Origin: Lichenicola sp965198655
Lineage (GTDB): Bacteria > Pseudomonadota > Alphaproteobacteria > Acetobacterales > Acetobacteraceae
DNA: 64,000 nucleotides
Direction: 5' to 3'
Assembly: GCA_965198655.1 (NCBI GenBank)
Contig: OZ240668.1
Location: 3,782,001 to 3,846,000, forward strand
In this document: positions 17,529 through 25,692 of the stretch, in pieces
How positions within the stretch are numbered: the first letter of the stretch is position 1
Layout: the number at the start of each line of letters is the position of its first letter
Program-made: the position numbers and the translations under genes
The notes under the pieces: model-generated
Seen by the model: the letters and a program-made list of their open reading frames with translations, nothing else
Databases searched by the model: none
Told to the model about the DNA's origin: nothing

Positions 17529-20039
17529 TCAGGAGACGGCGTCCGCATGAAGACGCCGGTCCTCGTATCGATCGTCCAGGTCGGGGAGCGTGTGAGCCGG
17601 CCGAACGAGGTGGGAGAAGCTCTCGATCGGCGCGGGACGGCCGATCAGCCAGCCTTGCACTTCCTCGCAACCGGCGCGACGCAAGGCTCCGAGCTGCGCC
17701 TCCGTCTCGACTCCCTCCGCGACGACTGGCACGCCGAGACCGCGCGCCAGACCGAGCACGGCGTGCACGATGGCCATGTCCTCCCCTTCCGCCGCGGTGC
17801 TTATCCCGGCAACGAAGCTGCGGTCGATCTTGATCTGGTCGAACGGGAACGCGCGCAAGGTCGCGAGCGAGGAGTAGCCCGTTCCGAAGTCATCCAGCGC
17901 CATCTGGACGCCCAACGCCTTGAGACGTCTCAACGCAGCCAGGACTTGCTCGACATCACGGATCAGCACGCCTTCCGTGACCTCCAGGACCAGGCGCGCA
18001 GGCGCCAGCCCGGTCGAGGCGAGCACCTGCTCGACCATCTCCGCGAACGCTTCGCCTTCCTGTACCTGCACCGGCGAAACGTTGACCGCCACACGCAACG
18101 GGGGCGCCCACTGCGCCGCCTCCCGACACGCTTCGCGCAGCACCCAGGCGCCGATGGCGGAGATGGCGCCGCACGACTCGGCGATCGGAATGAAGGCGTC
18201 GGGCGCCATCAGGCCACGTTCCGGGTGGCGCCAACGCAGCAGGACCTCGAAGCCGGTGATCGCGCCGTCATCGTCCGCCGCGGAGAGCGGCTGCCACGCC
18301 AGCTCGAACTCCCCGCGCGTCACGGCCTGGCGCAGGTCGCGCTCCAGGGCCCGGCGCTGGCGCAACTCGTCGTCCATCTGCGGACGGAAAGTGGCAAACT
18401 GGTTCTTGCCGGCCGACTTGGCCCAGTACAGCGCGGTATCCGCGTTATGCAGCAGGGTCTCGGGATCCTCGCCGTCGATCGGGAACTGCGCGATGCCGAT
18501 GGAGGCCGTCACGTTGCCCTCGGTGTCGCCGAGGCCGAGGTCGTAGGGCGCACCGAGGATCTCCACCAGCCGTCCGGCAACGGTGCGCGCCATCCCGGGC
18601 TGACCATCCTCCGTCTGCAACACCACGAACTCGTCGCCGCCGAGCCGCGCCACGGTGTCGGTCTCGCGCACGCTCCGGCAGAGCCGGGCGGCCACCTCGC
18701 AGAGCAGCCGGTCGCCGGCGCCGTGACCGTGGACGTCGTTGACCACCTTGAAGCCGTCGAGGTCGAGACAGAGCACCGTTACCCGATCACCGCGACGTCC
18801 GGCGCGCGCGATGGCGTCGGTCATGCGCTCGCGCAACATGGCCCGGTTGGCGAGGCCAGTCAGCGGGTCATGATGGGCGAGCCGGTGGATCCGCTCCAGC
18901 GCCGTGCGGTGCTCGGTCACGTCCTTGCATACCCCGCGGATCGCGACGGCGCGGCCCGCCGCGTCCATCTCGAGATGCATCTCGGACCAGAACCAGGCGA
19001 GGCCGCCATCCCGGCGCAGCATGCGCCATTCCTGCTCCACGGCTCCCGTGTTGCTCATCACGCGCAAGAGCGCCGACGCGCTCGCGGCCTGGTCCTCTGG
19101 ATGGACGAGGCTCCGCAGGTTTTCCTCCGTCGGCTCGAAGGTCGCCGGGTCGGTGCCAAGCAGCTCGTGCAGCTCGTCGGACATCGACAGCGTTCCACCG
19201 ATCAGGTCGCGCCGCCAGGTCGCGACCCGCGCGATGCGGTGCGCGTCGCGCAGCTCCGCGGCATGCGCCGCAGCGGCGATGGCGGCACGGTCCTGATCCC
19301 GTGCCCGTTGTGCCGCCTCGCGGGCCTGCTCAGCCGCCAGCCGGATGATCTCCTCGCATCGAAGCCGCTCGCGCTCGTTCAGGAGGTAGGTGCGGCGCTG
19401 CTCCCGTTCGAGGCGGTGGTTGGCGAGCAGGGTGAAGCCGCAGGTGGTGATGACCGAGGTGGCGACCAGGCCCTTCACGTCGGAGCCGACGCCGTCCAGC
19501 AGTCGAAGGTCGACGAGGTTGCAGAGCACGGCGATCATCGAGGCCGGAAGCGCGAAACGGAAGCGGATCACGGCGACGACGTTGATGTAGAGCAGGGTCA
19601 GGAGTGGAGCGTAGCGGAAGAATATCGCTGCCGGGTAGGCGCTCCCCTGATAGGCGATCATCGGGCCGACGAGGGCGATCAGGGCGACACAGCTCTGCGT
19701 CATCTCGCGCTGGAACACCGGCGGCTCGGTCCGCATGTAGGCCGTCACGCCGGCCACCAACGGCGTCATGAAAACGATCTGTACCAGGAGCTCCCGCCAG
19801 GCGACGCCGGGAAGCAGCTTGAAGTAGTTCAAGAGAAACATGTTGCACAGGACAAAGCCCATCAGGCCGTAGCGCCTGAAGCCTCGGCAGCGGTCCGGAC
19901 CGGTCTTGATCTCGAACTGCTCTTCCAGCACGTGCGGAAACTGGAGACGAGGTCCCCGCCTCCTCAGCGCGGCGTCGATCAGGTCTGCCTGCCGCCTTGC
20001 CGCCTCGTCGCTCCAGCCCCAGGGCGGTACGTCGGCCAT
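17529..20039 (-). CDS. Membrane PAS-GGDEF-EAL cyclic-di-GMP protein
   Basis: An 836-residue signalling protein of the inner membrane. Six hydrophobic segments lie between about residues 60 and 206, followed by a charged coiled coil (210-265), a PAS domain (about 266-380), a GGDEF domain (about 385-555) and an EAL domain (about 565-810). The diguanylate cyclase site GGDEF is exact at 467-471, and an inhibitory RxxD site (RETD, 458-461) lies five residues before it. The EAL motif reads EVL (598-600), and the catalytic DDFGTGYSS loop and the EGVET motif are intact, so phosphodiesterase activity is plausible. It probably makes and/or degrades c-di-GMP in response to a membrane or PAS signal. Confidence 0.93.
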   Translation of the reverse strand: MADVPPWGWSDEAARRQADLIDAALRRRGPRLQFPHVLEEQFEIKTGPDRCRGFRRYGLMGFVLCNMFLLNYFKLLPGVAWRELLVQIVFMTPLVAGVTAYMRTEPPVFQREMTQSCVALIALVGPMIAYQGSAYPAAIFFRYAPLLTLLYINVVAVIRFRFALPASMIAVLCNLVDLRLLDGVGSDVKGLVATSVITTCGFTLLANHRLEREQRRTYLLNERERLRCEEIIRLAAEQAREAAQRARDQDRAAIAAAAHAAELRDAHRIARVATWRRDLIGGTLSMSDELHELLGTDPATFEPTEENLRSLVHPEDQAASASALLRVMSNTGAVEQEWRMLRRDGGLAWFWSEMHLEMDAAGRAVAIRGVCKDVTEHRTALERIHRLAHHDPLTGLANRAMLRERMTDAIARAGRRGDRVTVLCLDLDGFKVVNDVHGHGAGDRLLCEVAARLCRSVRETDTVARLGGDEFVVLQTEDGQPGMARTVAGRLVEILGAPYDLGLGDTEGNVTASIGIAQFPIDGEDPETLLHNADTALYWAKSAGKNQFATFRPQMDDELRQRRALERDLRQAVTRGEFELAWQPLSAADDDGAITGFEVLLRWRHPERGLMAPDAFIPIAESCGAISAIGAWVLREACREAAQWAPPLRVAVNVSPVQVQEGEAFAEMVEQVLASTGLAPARLVLEVTEGVLIRDVEQVLAALRRLKALGVQMALDDFGTGYSSLATLRAFPFDQIKIDRSFVAGISTAAEGEDMAIVHAVLGLARGLGVPVVAEGVETEAQLGALRRAGCEEVQGWLIGRPAPIESFSHLVRPAHTLPDLDDRYEDRRLHADAVS

Positions 20040-20189
20040 TCGCTATCCCCGTTCGTCCTGCACGGCAGGCTGACGAGCGACAATGACCGAAGATCGTTAA
20101 GGCATCCTGAAGTCGAGGGGCGCCGGGTCTCAGAGGCTCAGGTCGGACGGTCCGGAATGGTCCTTCGGCAGCGGACCCTGACATCTTCG

Positions 20190-20216
20190 CCCGATCAGGC
20201 GATCCGCCTGATCGGG
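20190..20216 (-). terminator. Hairpin at the 3' end of the FluC-Usp gene
   Basis: A perfect 12-base inverted repeat (arm CCCGATCAGGCG, three-base loop) overlaps the last codons and stop of the FluC-Usp gene. No U-tract follows, so it may be an RNA-stability or Rho-linked structure. Confidence 0.45.
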
Positions 20217-21430
20217 ACACTCGCTTCCTCGCGCTGCATCAGGACCGGCAGGTCGGCGATGCGGAGCAGGGTGTCCGTTGTCCCGTCGAACCGCCGCTCC
20301 CGCGGCCGGCCCTGGCTGCGGATGCCCAGCACCAGCAGGTCGGCCCCGGCCCGGTGCGCCATCGCCAGCAGCCACGCGCCGGCGTCCCCGTCCGCGGGTG
20401 CCGCGGTCAGGCTTTGGATCGGCAACCGGTCGAACGGCGCCGGCAGCGGCTCCGCCTCCCCGACCTGGAGCACGACCACCCGCTCCGCGGCCGACAGCAG
20501 CGGCATCGCCGTGCGCAACGCCGCTCCGGTCCCGCCACCGGGCAGCCGCGCCACCGCGATCACCCGCCCGAACCGGCCGGAATGGCCGGACGGCACCATC
20601 AGCACCGGGCGATGGGCCCGGGCAAGCGCCGCGTGGATCCGCAGGCGCGCGTCGGCGTCGCCTGGCATCCGCTCCAGCAACAGCAGCCGGGCGCCACGCC
20701 CATGCTCGGACACCGCCACGAGGCCATCGCCGCGGATCTCGATCCGTCGCACCGGATGCCCGGCCCGCTGTTCGGCCGCGACCGAGCGGTCGAGCGCGGA
20801 CCGCATGGCGCCGGCCCAGCCGGTCCGCCAGGCGGCCGCCTCCCGGCGGCGCTCCTGCGTCAGCACCTCCTCGGTCGGCTGGAACTCGGCCAGCGCCGGC
20901 CCGTCGATCAGCAGCACGGTGATCCGGCCGTCCTCCGACCCGATCAGCCGCCTGACCGCGGCGAGCATGCCCTCCACCGCCTCAGGACGGTGCAGCGCGA
21001 CGAGCGCCCCGTGCGTGTCGGCGGCGACCGCCAGCCGCGAGGTGCGGATCGTCAGCGCCAGCGAACAGCCCGCCGCCACGCCGGCCAGGCACAGCGCCAC
21101 CGACAGGACGGCGTTGCCGAGCGCCTGTCCGGCGCGGCCGTCGCGCAGCAGCTCCAGCGTCTGCAGGCTGAACGAGGAGAAGGTGGTGAAGCCGCCGCAC
21201 AGCCCCACCATCACGAAGGCCCGTGTGTCGAACGAGGCGGCGAAACGACCGTCGGTCGCGGTCAGCGTCCCGAACAACCCGATCACGAACGAGCCGAGCA
21301 CGTTGATGGCGATGGTGCCCCACGGGAACGCAGGCCCGGTCAGGGCCGCCAGCGCCGTGCCCAGCCAGGCGCGCGCAACGCTGCCGATCGCGCCACCCAG
21401 CGCGATCAGGGCATAGGTCAGCAGGCTCAT
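20195..21430 (-). CDS. crcB: FluC/CrcB fluoride channel fused to two Usp-like domains
   Basis: A 411-residue fusion. Residues 1-127 are a complete FluC/CrcB fluoride channel: GGAIGSVARAWLGTALAAL, FPWGTIAINVLGSFVIGLFG and the pore motif GFTTFSSFSLQT are intact, with four hydrophobic helices. After a short linker, residues about 137-270 and 271-405 look like two tandem universal-stress-protein domains (ITVLLIDGP ... RPVLMVPSG, then GRVIAVARLPGG ... ADLLVLGIRSQGRPRERRF). Ordinary FluC is about 125 residues and acts as an antiparallel dimer, so the extra domains would put cytosolic sensors on a fluoride channel. The ATG at 21430 overlaps the stop of a 13-residue leader ORF and lies downstream of a fluoride riboswitch, which supports fluoride resistance as the role. 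Confidence 0.88.
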   Translation of the reverse strand: MSLLTYALIALGGAIGSVARAWLGTALAALTGPAFPWGTIAINVLGSFVIGLFGTLTATDGRFAASFDTRAFVMVGLCGGFTTFSSFSLQTLELLRDGRAGQALGNAVLSVALCLAGVAAGCSLALTIRTSRLAVAADTHGALVALHRPEAVEGMLAAVRRLIGSEDGRITVLLIDGPALAEFQPTEEVLTQERRREAAAWRTGWAGAMRSALDRSVAAEQRAGHPVRRIEIRGDGLVAVSEHGRGARLLLLERMPGDADARLRIHAALARAHRPVLMVPSGHSGRFGRVIAVARLPGGGTGAALRTAMPLLSAAERVVVLQVGEAEPLPAPFDRLPIQSLTAAPADGDAGAWLLAMAHRAGADLLVLGIRSQGRPRERRFDGTTDTLLRIADLPVLMQREEASVPIRRIA

Positions 21431-21468
21431 CGCTCGGCCGTTGCGCGGGAACGGATAACGGGACGCAT
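21427..21468 (-). CDS. 13-residue leader ORF coupled to FluC
   Basis: The codons from the ATG at 21468 read MRPVIRSRATAER and stop at TGA, 21427-21429. The stop overlaps the FluC ATG in an ATGA arrangement. The leader has a strong AAAGGAG site seven bases upstream, whereas FluC has only a weak one, so translation of FluC probably depends on re-initiation after the leader. I infer that the leader itself has no function beyond coupling. Confidence 0.55.
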   Translation of the reverse strand: MRPVIRSRATAER

Positions 21469-21499
21469 GGACGCACTCCTTTGGACCGATCGCGGGTCC

Positions 21500-21557
21500 G
21501 GATCGGCAGGAGCCATCAGCCCAAGGCGCGAGCGGAAGGGGAACCCCATCCCCTTTG
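21500..21557 (-). promoter_or_regulatory. Fluoride riboswitch (crcB motif)
   Basis: Read on the minus strand, the aptamer starts GGGGATGGGGTTCCCC, has a short variable hairpin region and ends GGGCTGATGGCTCCTGCC. This matches the conserved GAUG ... CUGAUG..CUCCU framework of the crcB/fluoride RNA. The helix P1 can form between GGGGTT and GGCTCC. The same CTCCT is complementary to the AGGAG ribosome-binding site of the leader ORF 20-30 bases downstream, so an ON switch that frees the site when fluoride binds is plausible. Confidence 0.88.
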
Positions 21558-21688
21558 GACGCAGCATCGCAGCCTGCTGCGTGCGGCTCAAGCAAGGCTC
21601 AAAAGCGCTCGTCTTACTCCTTGTTAACTCGACCGGCCCATCCTGCCGCCGGATGATCAGCGCCGGAACGAGTCGCGAGGAGAACAAG

Positions 21689-22450
21689 ATGCAACGGCCG
21701 GGATGGCGCCGCGGCGCAGGCGAGATCGCCCTGACCCTGGTGCTGGTCTGCCTCGCGCGCACCGGCCTCGCGGCCCCGTTCAGCGTCGTGTCCGGCTCGA
21801 TGCAGCCGACCCTGCTGATCGGCGACCGCATGCTCGCCGAGCCGTTCGCCTATGGCTACAGCACCGCCTCGCTGCCGTTCGGCGACCGGCTCGGCCAGTG
21901 GGGCGGACGGCTGCTCGGCGCGCTGCCGCGCCGCGGCGACGTCGTCGTGTTCCGCGGGCCGGCCGAACCCGGCGTCACCTGGGTCAAGCGGGTGATCGGG
22001 CTGCCGGGCGACCGGGTCCGGATGCGCCATGGCCGGCTGTGGCTGAACGGCCGCGAGGTGGACTGGCGCGACGAGGGGCCGGGCGCGGAGGAGATGGCCG
22101 ACGGCGGCCAAGCGCCGGCCGAGCGCTACGACGAGACCCTGCCCGGCGGCCGCACCCACCCGATCCTGAAGCGCTGGCCCCCGATGCCGGGGGTTGACGG
22201 CCCGCTGGACGACGCGCCCGAGGTGCTGGTGCCCCCTGGCCACCTGTTCGTCATGGGCGACAACCGCGACAACTCCGCCGACAGCCGGGTGCCGGTCGCG
22301 CAAGGCGGGGTCGGGCTGCTGCCGCTGTGGAACCTGCAGGGCCGGGTGGTGCTGGTGCTAGCGTCCCGCGACGTCGCCCGGCCCGGCTCCGGTCCCACCG
22401 CCTGGCTCGCCTCGATCCGCCCCGGCCGTTTCCTGCGCCCGACCGACTAG
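21689..22450 (+). CDS. lepB: Signal peptidase I
   Basis: A 253-residue leader peptidase. It has one N-terminal hydrophobic segment (residues about 10-29), then the catalytic serine motif SGSMQPTLLIGD, the lysine box TWVKRVIGLPGDRV and the late GDNRDNSADSR box. It would sit in the inner membrane with the catalytic domain in the periplasm and cleave signal peptides of exported proteins. The ATG at 21689 has a strong GAGGAGA site. It is divergent from the FluC-Usp unit, with about 130 bp shared upstream. Length and motifs are normal for a short alphaproteobacterial LepB; this may be a second copy in the genome. Confidence 0.92.
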   Translation: MQRPGWRRGAGEIALTLVLVCLARTGLAAPFSVVSGSMQPTLLIGDRMLAEPFAYGYSTASLPFGDRLGQWGGRLLGALPRRGDVVVFRGPAEPGVTWVKRVIGLPGDRVRMRHGRLWLNGREVDWRDEGPGAEEMADGGQAPAERYDETLPGGRTHPILKRWPPMPGVDGPLDDAPEVLVPPGHLFVMGDNRDNSADSRVPVAQGGVGLLPLWNLQGRVVLVLASRDVARPGSGPTAWLASIRPGRFLRPTD

Positions 22451-22896
22451 GCGTTCAGGCCCGGATCGGGGACCGGATGATCGGCGCGGCTCCGACGCGG
22501 GGGACAAGGAACATGGCGCACGACGAGCCACAGGGAGTGCGAGGCTGAACGCCGCGATGGCTTCGGCGGACGCATGCTGCTCGTTGCCGATGCCGTCAGC
22601 GCCAGTCAGCGGGTTCATCGCCACAGGACAGGCAGTCCAGGTAACAGGCTCCGCCGCGGGCTCCGACGTGCCGAAGATGTGCAGCCTCGGCAGTAGGGCA
22701 TCGACCTGGCATAAGCGGCTCGAGCGTCGATATCCGTTCCGAAAACGACTCGATCGACTTCCCGATCCGCAAGCAGCAAAGCCAGCCGATCGCGATCTCC
22801 ATCCTAGAGCAGCGTCTAAAATTTTCAATGCACAACTTGTGATTTGTCGAGTAACGGCCCGACGGAACAGGCTCAAGTCGTTTACGGAGAGAAACG
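22451..22896. other. 446-bp intergenic region, possible degraded gene on the minus strand
   Basis: No complete gene with a start signal was found. On the minus strand a fragment reads LALLLADREVDRVVFGTDID and, after a frameshift, VDALLPRLHIFGTSEP, which looks coding-like but runs across frames. This could be a decayed gene. The 22806-22896 end is AT-rich and is the likely promoter region for the downstream PQQ-type dehydrogenase. Confidence 0.3.
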
Positions 22897-24336
22897 ATGA
22901 CATCAACCCGTTCCACGTTCACAACGACAGCCGCCGTTGTCGCGCTGCTTCTCGGCAACCGGTTCGCCTCCGCAACGCCCGCTCCCCTTCCGGAGCCGCT
23001 GCTTCCCGAGGCCGCACCATCCGGCACGCTGATCGAACTTCAGGATTTCGTCACGCTTCCGAAACACGCTGACAAAAGTTCGGCACGTGTCGAATTCCTG
23101 ACACAGGCGCCCGACCACACGACGGATCTGTTCGTGATCGACATGGTCGGGATCATCTACCGGATCAGCGCGGACGGGTCGCGGGTGACCCCCTATCTGG
23201 ACCTGCGTACGCAGGGGCTTTCGATCATCTCGCCCAGCGGAGAGGAAGGGCTGGTCGGGATGGCGTTCCACCCGAACTTCGCCGGCGATCCCTACAAGCC
23301 AGGCTATGGCAAGTTCTATACGGCGTACAGCGCCGCTCGTTCGAGCGGGGTTCCGGACTTCCTGGCCAACGACGACGCCGATCATGATCAGGTGATCCGC
23401 GAATGGACCGCAAGCGACCCGTTCGCGACGAGCTTCGCCGGCACGTCGCGCGAAGTGCTGCGCGTCGGCAAGTTCGCCTCGAACCACAATGGCGGCGTCA
23501 TCCGTTTCAACCCCAATGCCCGGCCCGGCTCGCCCGACTACGGCAACCTTTATATCGGCTTCGGCGACGGCGGCGACGGGAACGACCCGCGCGGCAACGG
23601 CCAGAACCTCCTTTCGCCGCTCGGCAAGATCCTTCGCATCAACCCGCTCGCAGGAGCCGACGGCGCCAAGTACGGAATTCCCGCCGACAACCCGTTCCGG
23701 ACCATGACGGTGGCCGCACCCCTGGTATGGGCCTATGGCCTGCGCAACCCGCAGCAGTTCAGTTGGGAAGTGGGCGGCCAGGGCCGGATGTTCATCGACG
23801 ACATCGGCCAGAACCAGGTCGAGGAGGTCGATCTCGGGACCAAGGGAGCCAATTACGGCTGGCAGATGAGGGAAGGAACCTTCGCCACCGGCACCGGCGC
23901 CAGGATCCCTGGCGGCAAGAACGATTATTCCGATTATCCGATCCCTGCCGGCGACGCCGCCAACGGCTTCAGCTATCCGATCGCGGAGTACGACCATAGC
24001 GACGACGCGCGGGACGGCGGAACGGTCGCAAGCGGCATCGGCAGCGGCTTCGTCTACCAGGGCTCGCTGGCGCCGCAATATCGGGGGATCTACGTGTTCA
24101 CCGAGTTCGTCGAGGGCAAGCTGTTCGCCATCAACGCGAACGCTCCGTTGTCGACGGCCATGGAGGTGTTCTCGGTCCCGATGCAGTATCACGGGATCAC
24201 CTACACCTCCCTGAACCGGTCGCCGATCGGCGAAGGCAGCCGATCCGACTTCCGCATGGGCGAGGATCGGAACGGCGAGCTCTATGCCCTTCTCAAGGGA
24301 CCGGGCGCGATCTACCGGCTGGTCCTCCCGCACTAG
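22897..24336 (+). CDS. PQQ-dependent sugar dehydrogenase (soluble aldose dehydrogenase type)
   Basis: A 479-residue secreted beta-propeller enzyme. Residues 1-27 form a signal peptide ending ASA. Typical soluble glucose/aldose dehydrogenase (Gdh-B/YliI) elements follow: GEEGLVGMAFHPNF, NHNGGVIRFNPNA, YGLRNPQQFSW, IGQNQVEEVDLGTKGANYG and the later GIGSGFVYQG. Such enzymes oxidise aldoses in the periplasm using pyrroloquinoline quinone and pass electrons to the respiratory chain. Acetobacteraceae are rich in this kind of oxidation. The ATG has AGAGAAACG upstream. No PQQ synthesis genes are nearby. Confidence 0.88.
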   Translation: MTSTRSTFTTTAAVVALLLGNRFASATPAPLPEPLLPEAAPSGTLIELQDFVTLPKHADKSSARVEFLTQAPDHTTDLFVIDMVGIIYRISADGSRVTPYLDLRTQGLSIISPSGEEGLVGMAFHPNFAGDPYKPGYGKFYTAYSAARSSGVPDFLANDDADHDQVIREWTASDPFATSFAGTSREVLRVGKFASNHNGGVIRFNPNARPGSPDYGNLYIGFGDGGDGNDPRGNGQNLLSPLGKILRINPLAGADGAKYGIPADNPFRTMTVAAPLVWAYGLRNPQQFSWEVGGQGRMFIDDIGQNQVEEVDLGTKGANYGWQMREGTFATGTGARIPGGKNDYSDYPIPAGDAANGFSYPIAEYDHSDDARDGGTVASGIGSGFVYQGSLAPQYRGIYVFTEFVEGKLFAINANAPLSTAMEVFSVPMQYHGITYTSLNRSPIGEGSRSDFRMGEDRNGELYALLKGPGAIYRLVLPH

Positions 24337-24349
24337 GTCGGAAAGTCCA

Positions 24350-24392
24350 GTGTCCCGAATCCGACGTCCTATGAACTTCAGATTCGGGACAC
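24350..24392. terminator. Long stem-loop between convergent genes
   Basis: GTGTCCCGAATC at 24350-24361 is the exact reverse complement of GATTCGGGACAC at 24381-24392. The 12-bp stem with a 19-base loop lies just after the sugar dehydrogenase stop, and the next gene is convergent. It can serve as a terminator for one or both strands; it also resembles the kind of inverted repeat left by small mobile elements. Confidence 0.5.
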
Positions 24393-24523
24393 CAGGAACG
24401 GCCAACGGAACCGCGTGATCTGACGGCGGCAGATCGACGGTCCGGAGCCGTCGATCCGGCTGCCCCCCACGCCACGCCGGACCATGCGGAGCGGGAGGTC
24501 GCGCCGGCCACGGGTTTCGGATG

Positions 24524-25429
24524 CTACCCGCTGAACTGGATGCTGAAGGGCGAGAAGTGGGAGAGCCATTCCGGCGGGGGCATGACGCCCCACCGGTTGA
24601 TCAGGTCGGGGTTGTCGGTGCTCCAGGTTCGCGCCCGGAAGCCGACATCGTTCTCGATGACCTCCATCTCGGTGCAGCACTCGATGAGCATGCCGCTGCG
24701 GTCGACGTGGTAGGTGTAGATGTTGTCCCCAGCACCGTGGCGGCCGGGCCCGAACACCAGCTTCTGTCCGGCCACGTCGAGCGTGTCGCCCAGGGCCAGG
24801 AAGTCGGTGAAGCGCCAGAACGCCCAGGCGTAGTGATGCAGGCCCGGCCGCGTGTCCTGGATCAGGCTGCAGGTGTGGTGCTGCCTGTTCCCGGCGCGCA
24901 TGAAGCAGAGCTCGCCACGCTCGGTGCGGTCGCTCACCTGCAGGCCCAGGATGGCGTTGAGCTGCGCTGCAAGGCGTTCGGTGTCGGTGGTCTTCGGCCC
25001 GACATGGTCCAGCTTGCGCGGCGCCACGCCCGACGTGGCGTAGCGGACCGGCTGATCGGTCGGAACCGGGGTGTGGATCTCGAACACCAGCCCCTCGTCC
25101 GAGGCCAGGGTCACGGACGCGTCCATGACGTCGAGCGACGGCCGGCGCGACAGGACCCGCCAGCCGGCATCCTTTGCCCGACCCGATGCCGCCTCGACCG
25201 CGTCCCTGTCATAGGCTTCCAGCCCGATCGAGACCACGCCATCCGGCGTGCCCGGCCGCTGCGCCCGGTAGACCAGCTCGGCCCGGCGCTCGTTCGACGT
25301 CAGGACCGCCACGCCCTCGGCCCGATGCGCGAGGCGAAGGCCGAGCAGATCGGTCGCCTCCTGCACCGAACGGTCCAGATCCGGAACCGCCAGGGTCATC
25401 ACGCCCATTCCGCTGACCAGATACGACAC
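24524..25429 (-). CDS. VOC-family extradiol ring-cleavage dioxygenase
   Basis: A 301-residue two-module vicinal oxygen chelate protein, the size of type I extradiol dioxygenases. Module 1 spans about residues 6-120 and module 2 about 136-270. The iron ligands fit the class: His142 (in KLDHVG), His198/199 (in LHHYAW) and Glu250 (in GMLIECCTEME); the distal CFMRAGNRQHHTCSL strand is also typical. It would insert O2 into a catechol-like or trihydroxybenzene-like ring. It is divergent from an alpha/beta hydrolase-GntR pair, sharing a 263-bp control region. The substrate is unknown; the neighbours suggest a polyhydroxylated benzene. Confidence 0.87.
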   Translation of the reverse strand: MSYLVSGMGVMTLAVPDLDRSVQEATDLLGLRLAHRAEGVAVLTSNERRAELVYRAQRPGTPDGVVSIGLEAYDRDAVEAASGRAKDAGWRVLSRRPSLDVMDASVTLASDEGLVFEIHTPVPTDQPVRYATSGVAPRKLDHVGPKTTDTERLAAQLNAILGLQVSDRTERGELCFMRAGNRQHHTCSLIQDTRPGLHHYAWAFWRFTDFLALGDTLDVAGQKLVFGPGRHGAGDNIYTYHVDRSGMLIECCTEMEVIENDVGFRARTWSTDNPDLINRWGVMPPPEWLSHFSPFSIQFSG

Positions 25430-25642
25430 GATCTATTCTCCTGGCCCAGCGCCGCCTGCTGCGGCTCACCCTAAGGAACCCGCACGCCACGACCGGGATC
25501 CGACCGGACACGACGCGCCGGCGGCCGTCCGGTGCGGCCCCGGCAAGCGGCGCTCCCGCGGCAAGCCCGCCGTGCAGCGACACGTGCCGTCATCCGGCCG
25601 CGATGGCGGCAGTTAGACAGGCCTCCGGCGCTGTGTCAAAAA

Positions 25643-25654
25643 ACTTTCGAAAGT
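25643..25654. promoter_or_regulatory. Candidate operator ACTTTCGAAAGT
   Basis: A perfect 12-bp palindrome in the divergent region between the extradiol dioxygenase and the alpha/beta hydrolase, 39 bp upstream of the latter's ATG. A second TTTTCGAAAA palindrome occurs upstream of the FAD hydroxylase and TTTCGAAG occurs between the PhlG-like and AraC genes. It may bind the GntR/FCD regulator encoded two genes on; this is inferred from position only. Confidence 0.35.
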
Positions 25655-25692
25655 CGCATTGGCCTGGTCCGTGGCGTGTCGGGAGCGGGAAC

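Noticed and set aside
15828..21416. An 1862-codon plus-strand open frame
   Set aside because: It crosses several confident minus-strand genes (PfkB, hypothetical, GGDEF-EAL, FluC-Usp) and an intergenic region; it is a GC-driven shadow frame.
22451..22896. Possible gene on the minus strand with LALLLADREVDRVVFGTDID-like text
   Set aside because: The coding-like pieces are in different frames and no start or family could be supported, so it is only mentioned as a possible remnant.
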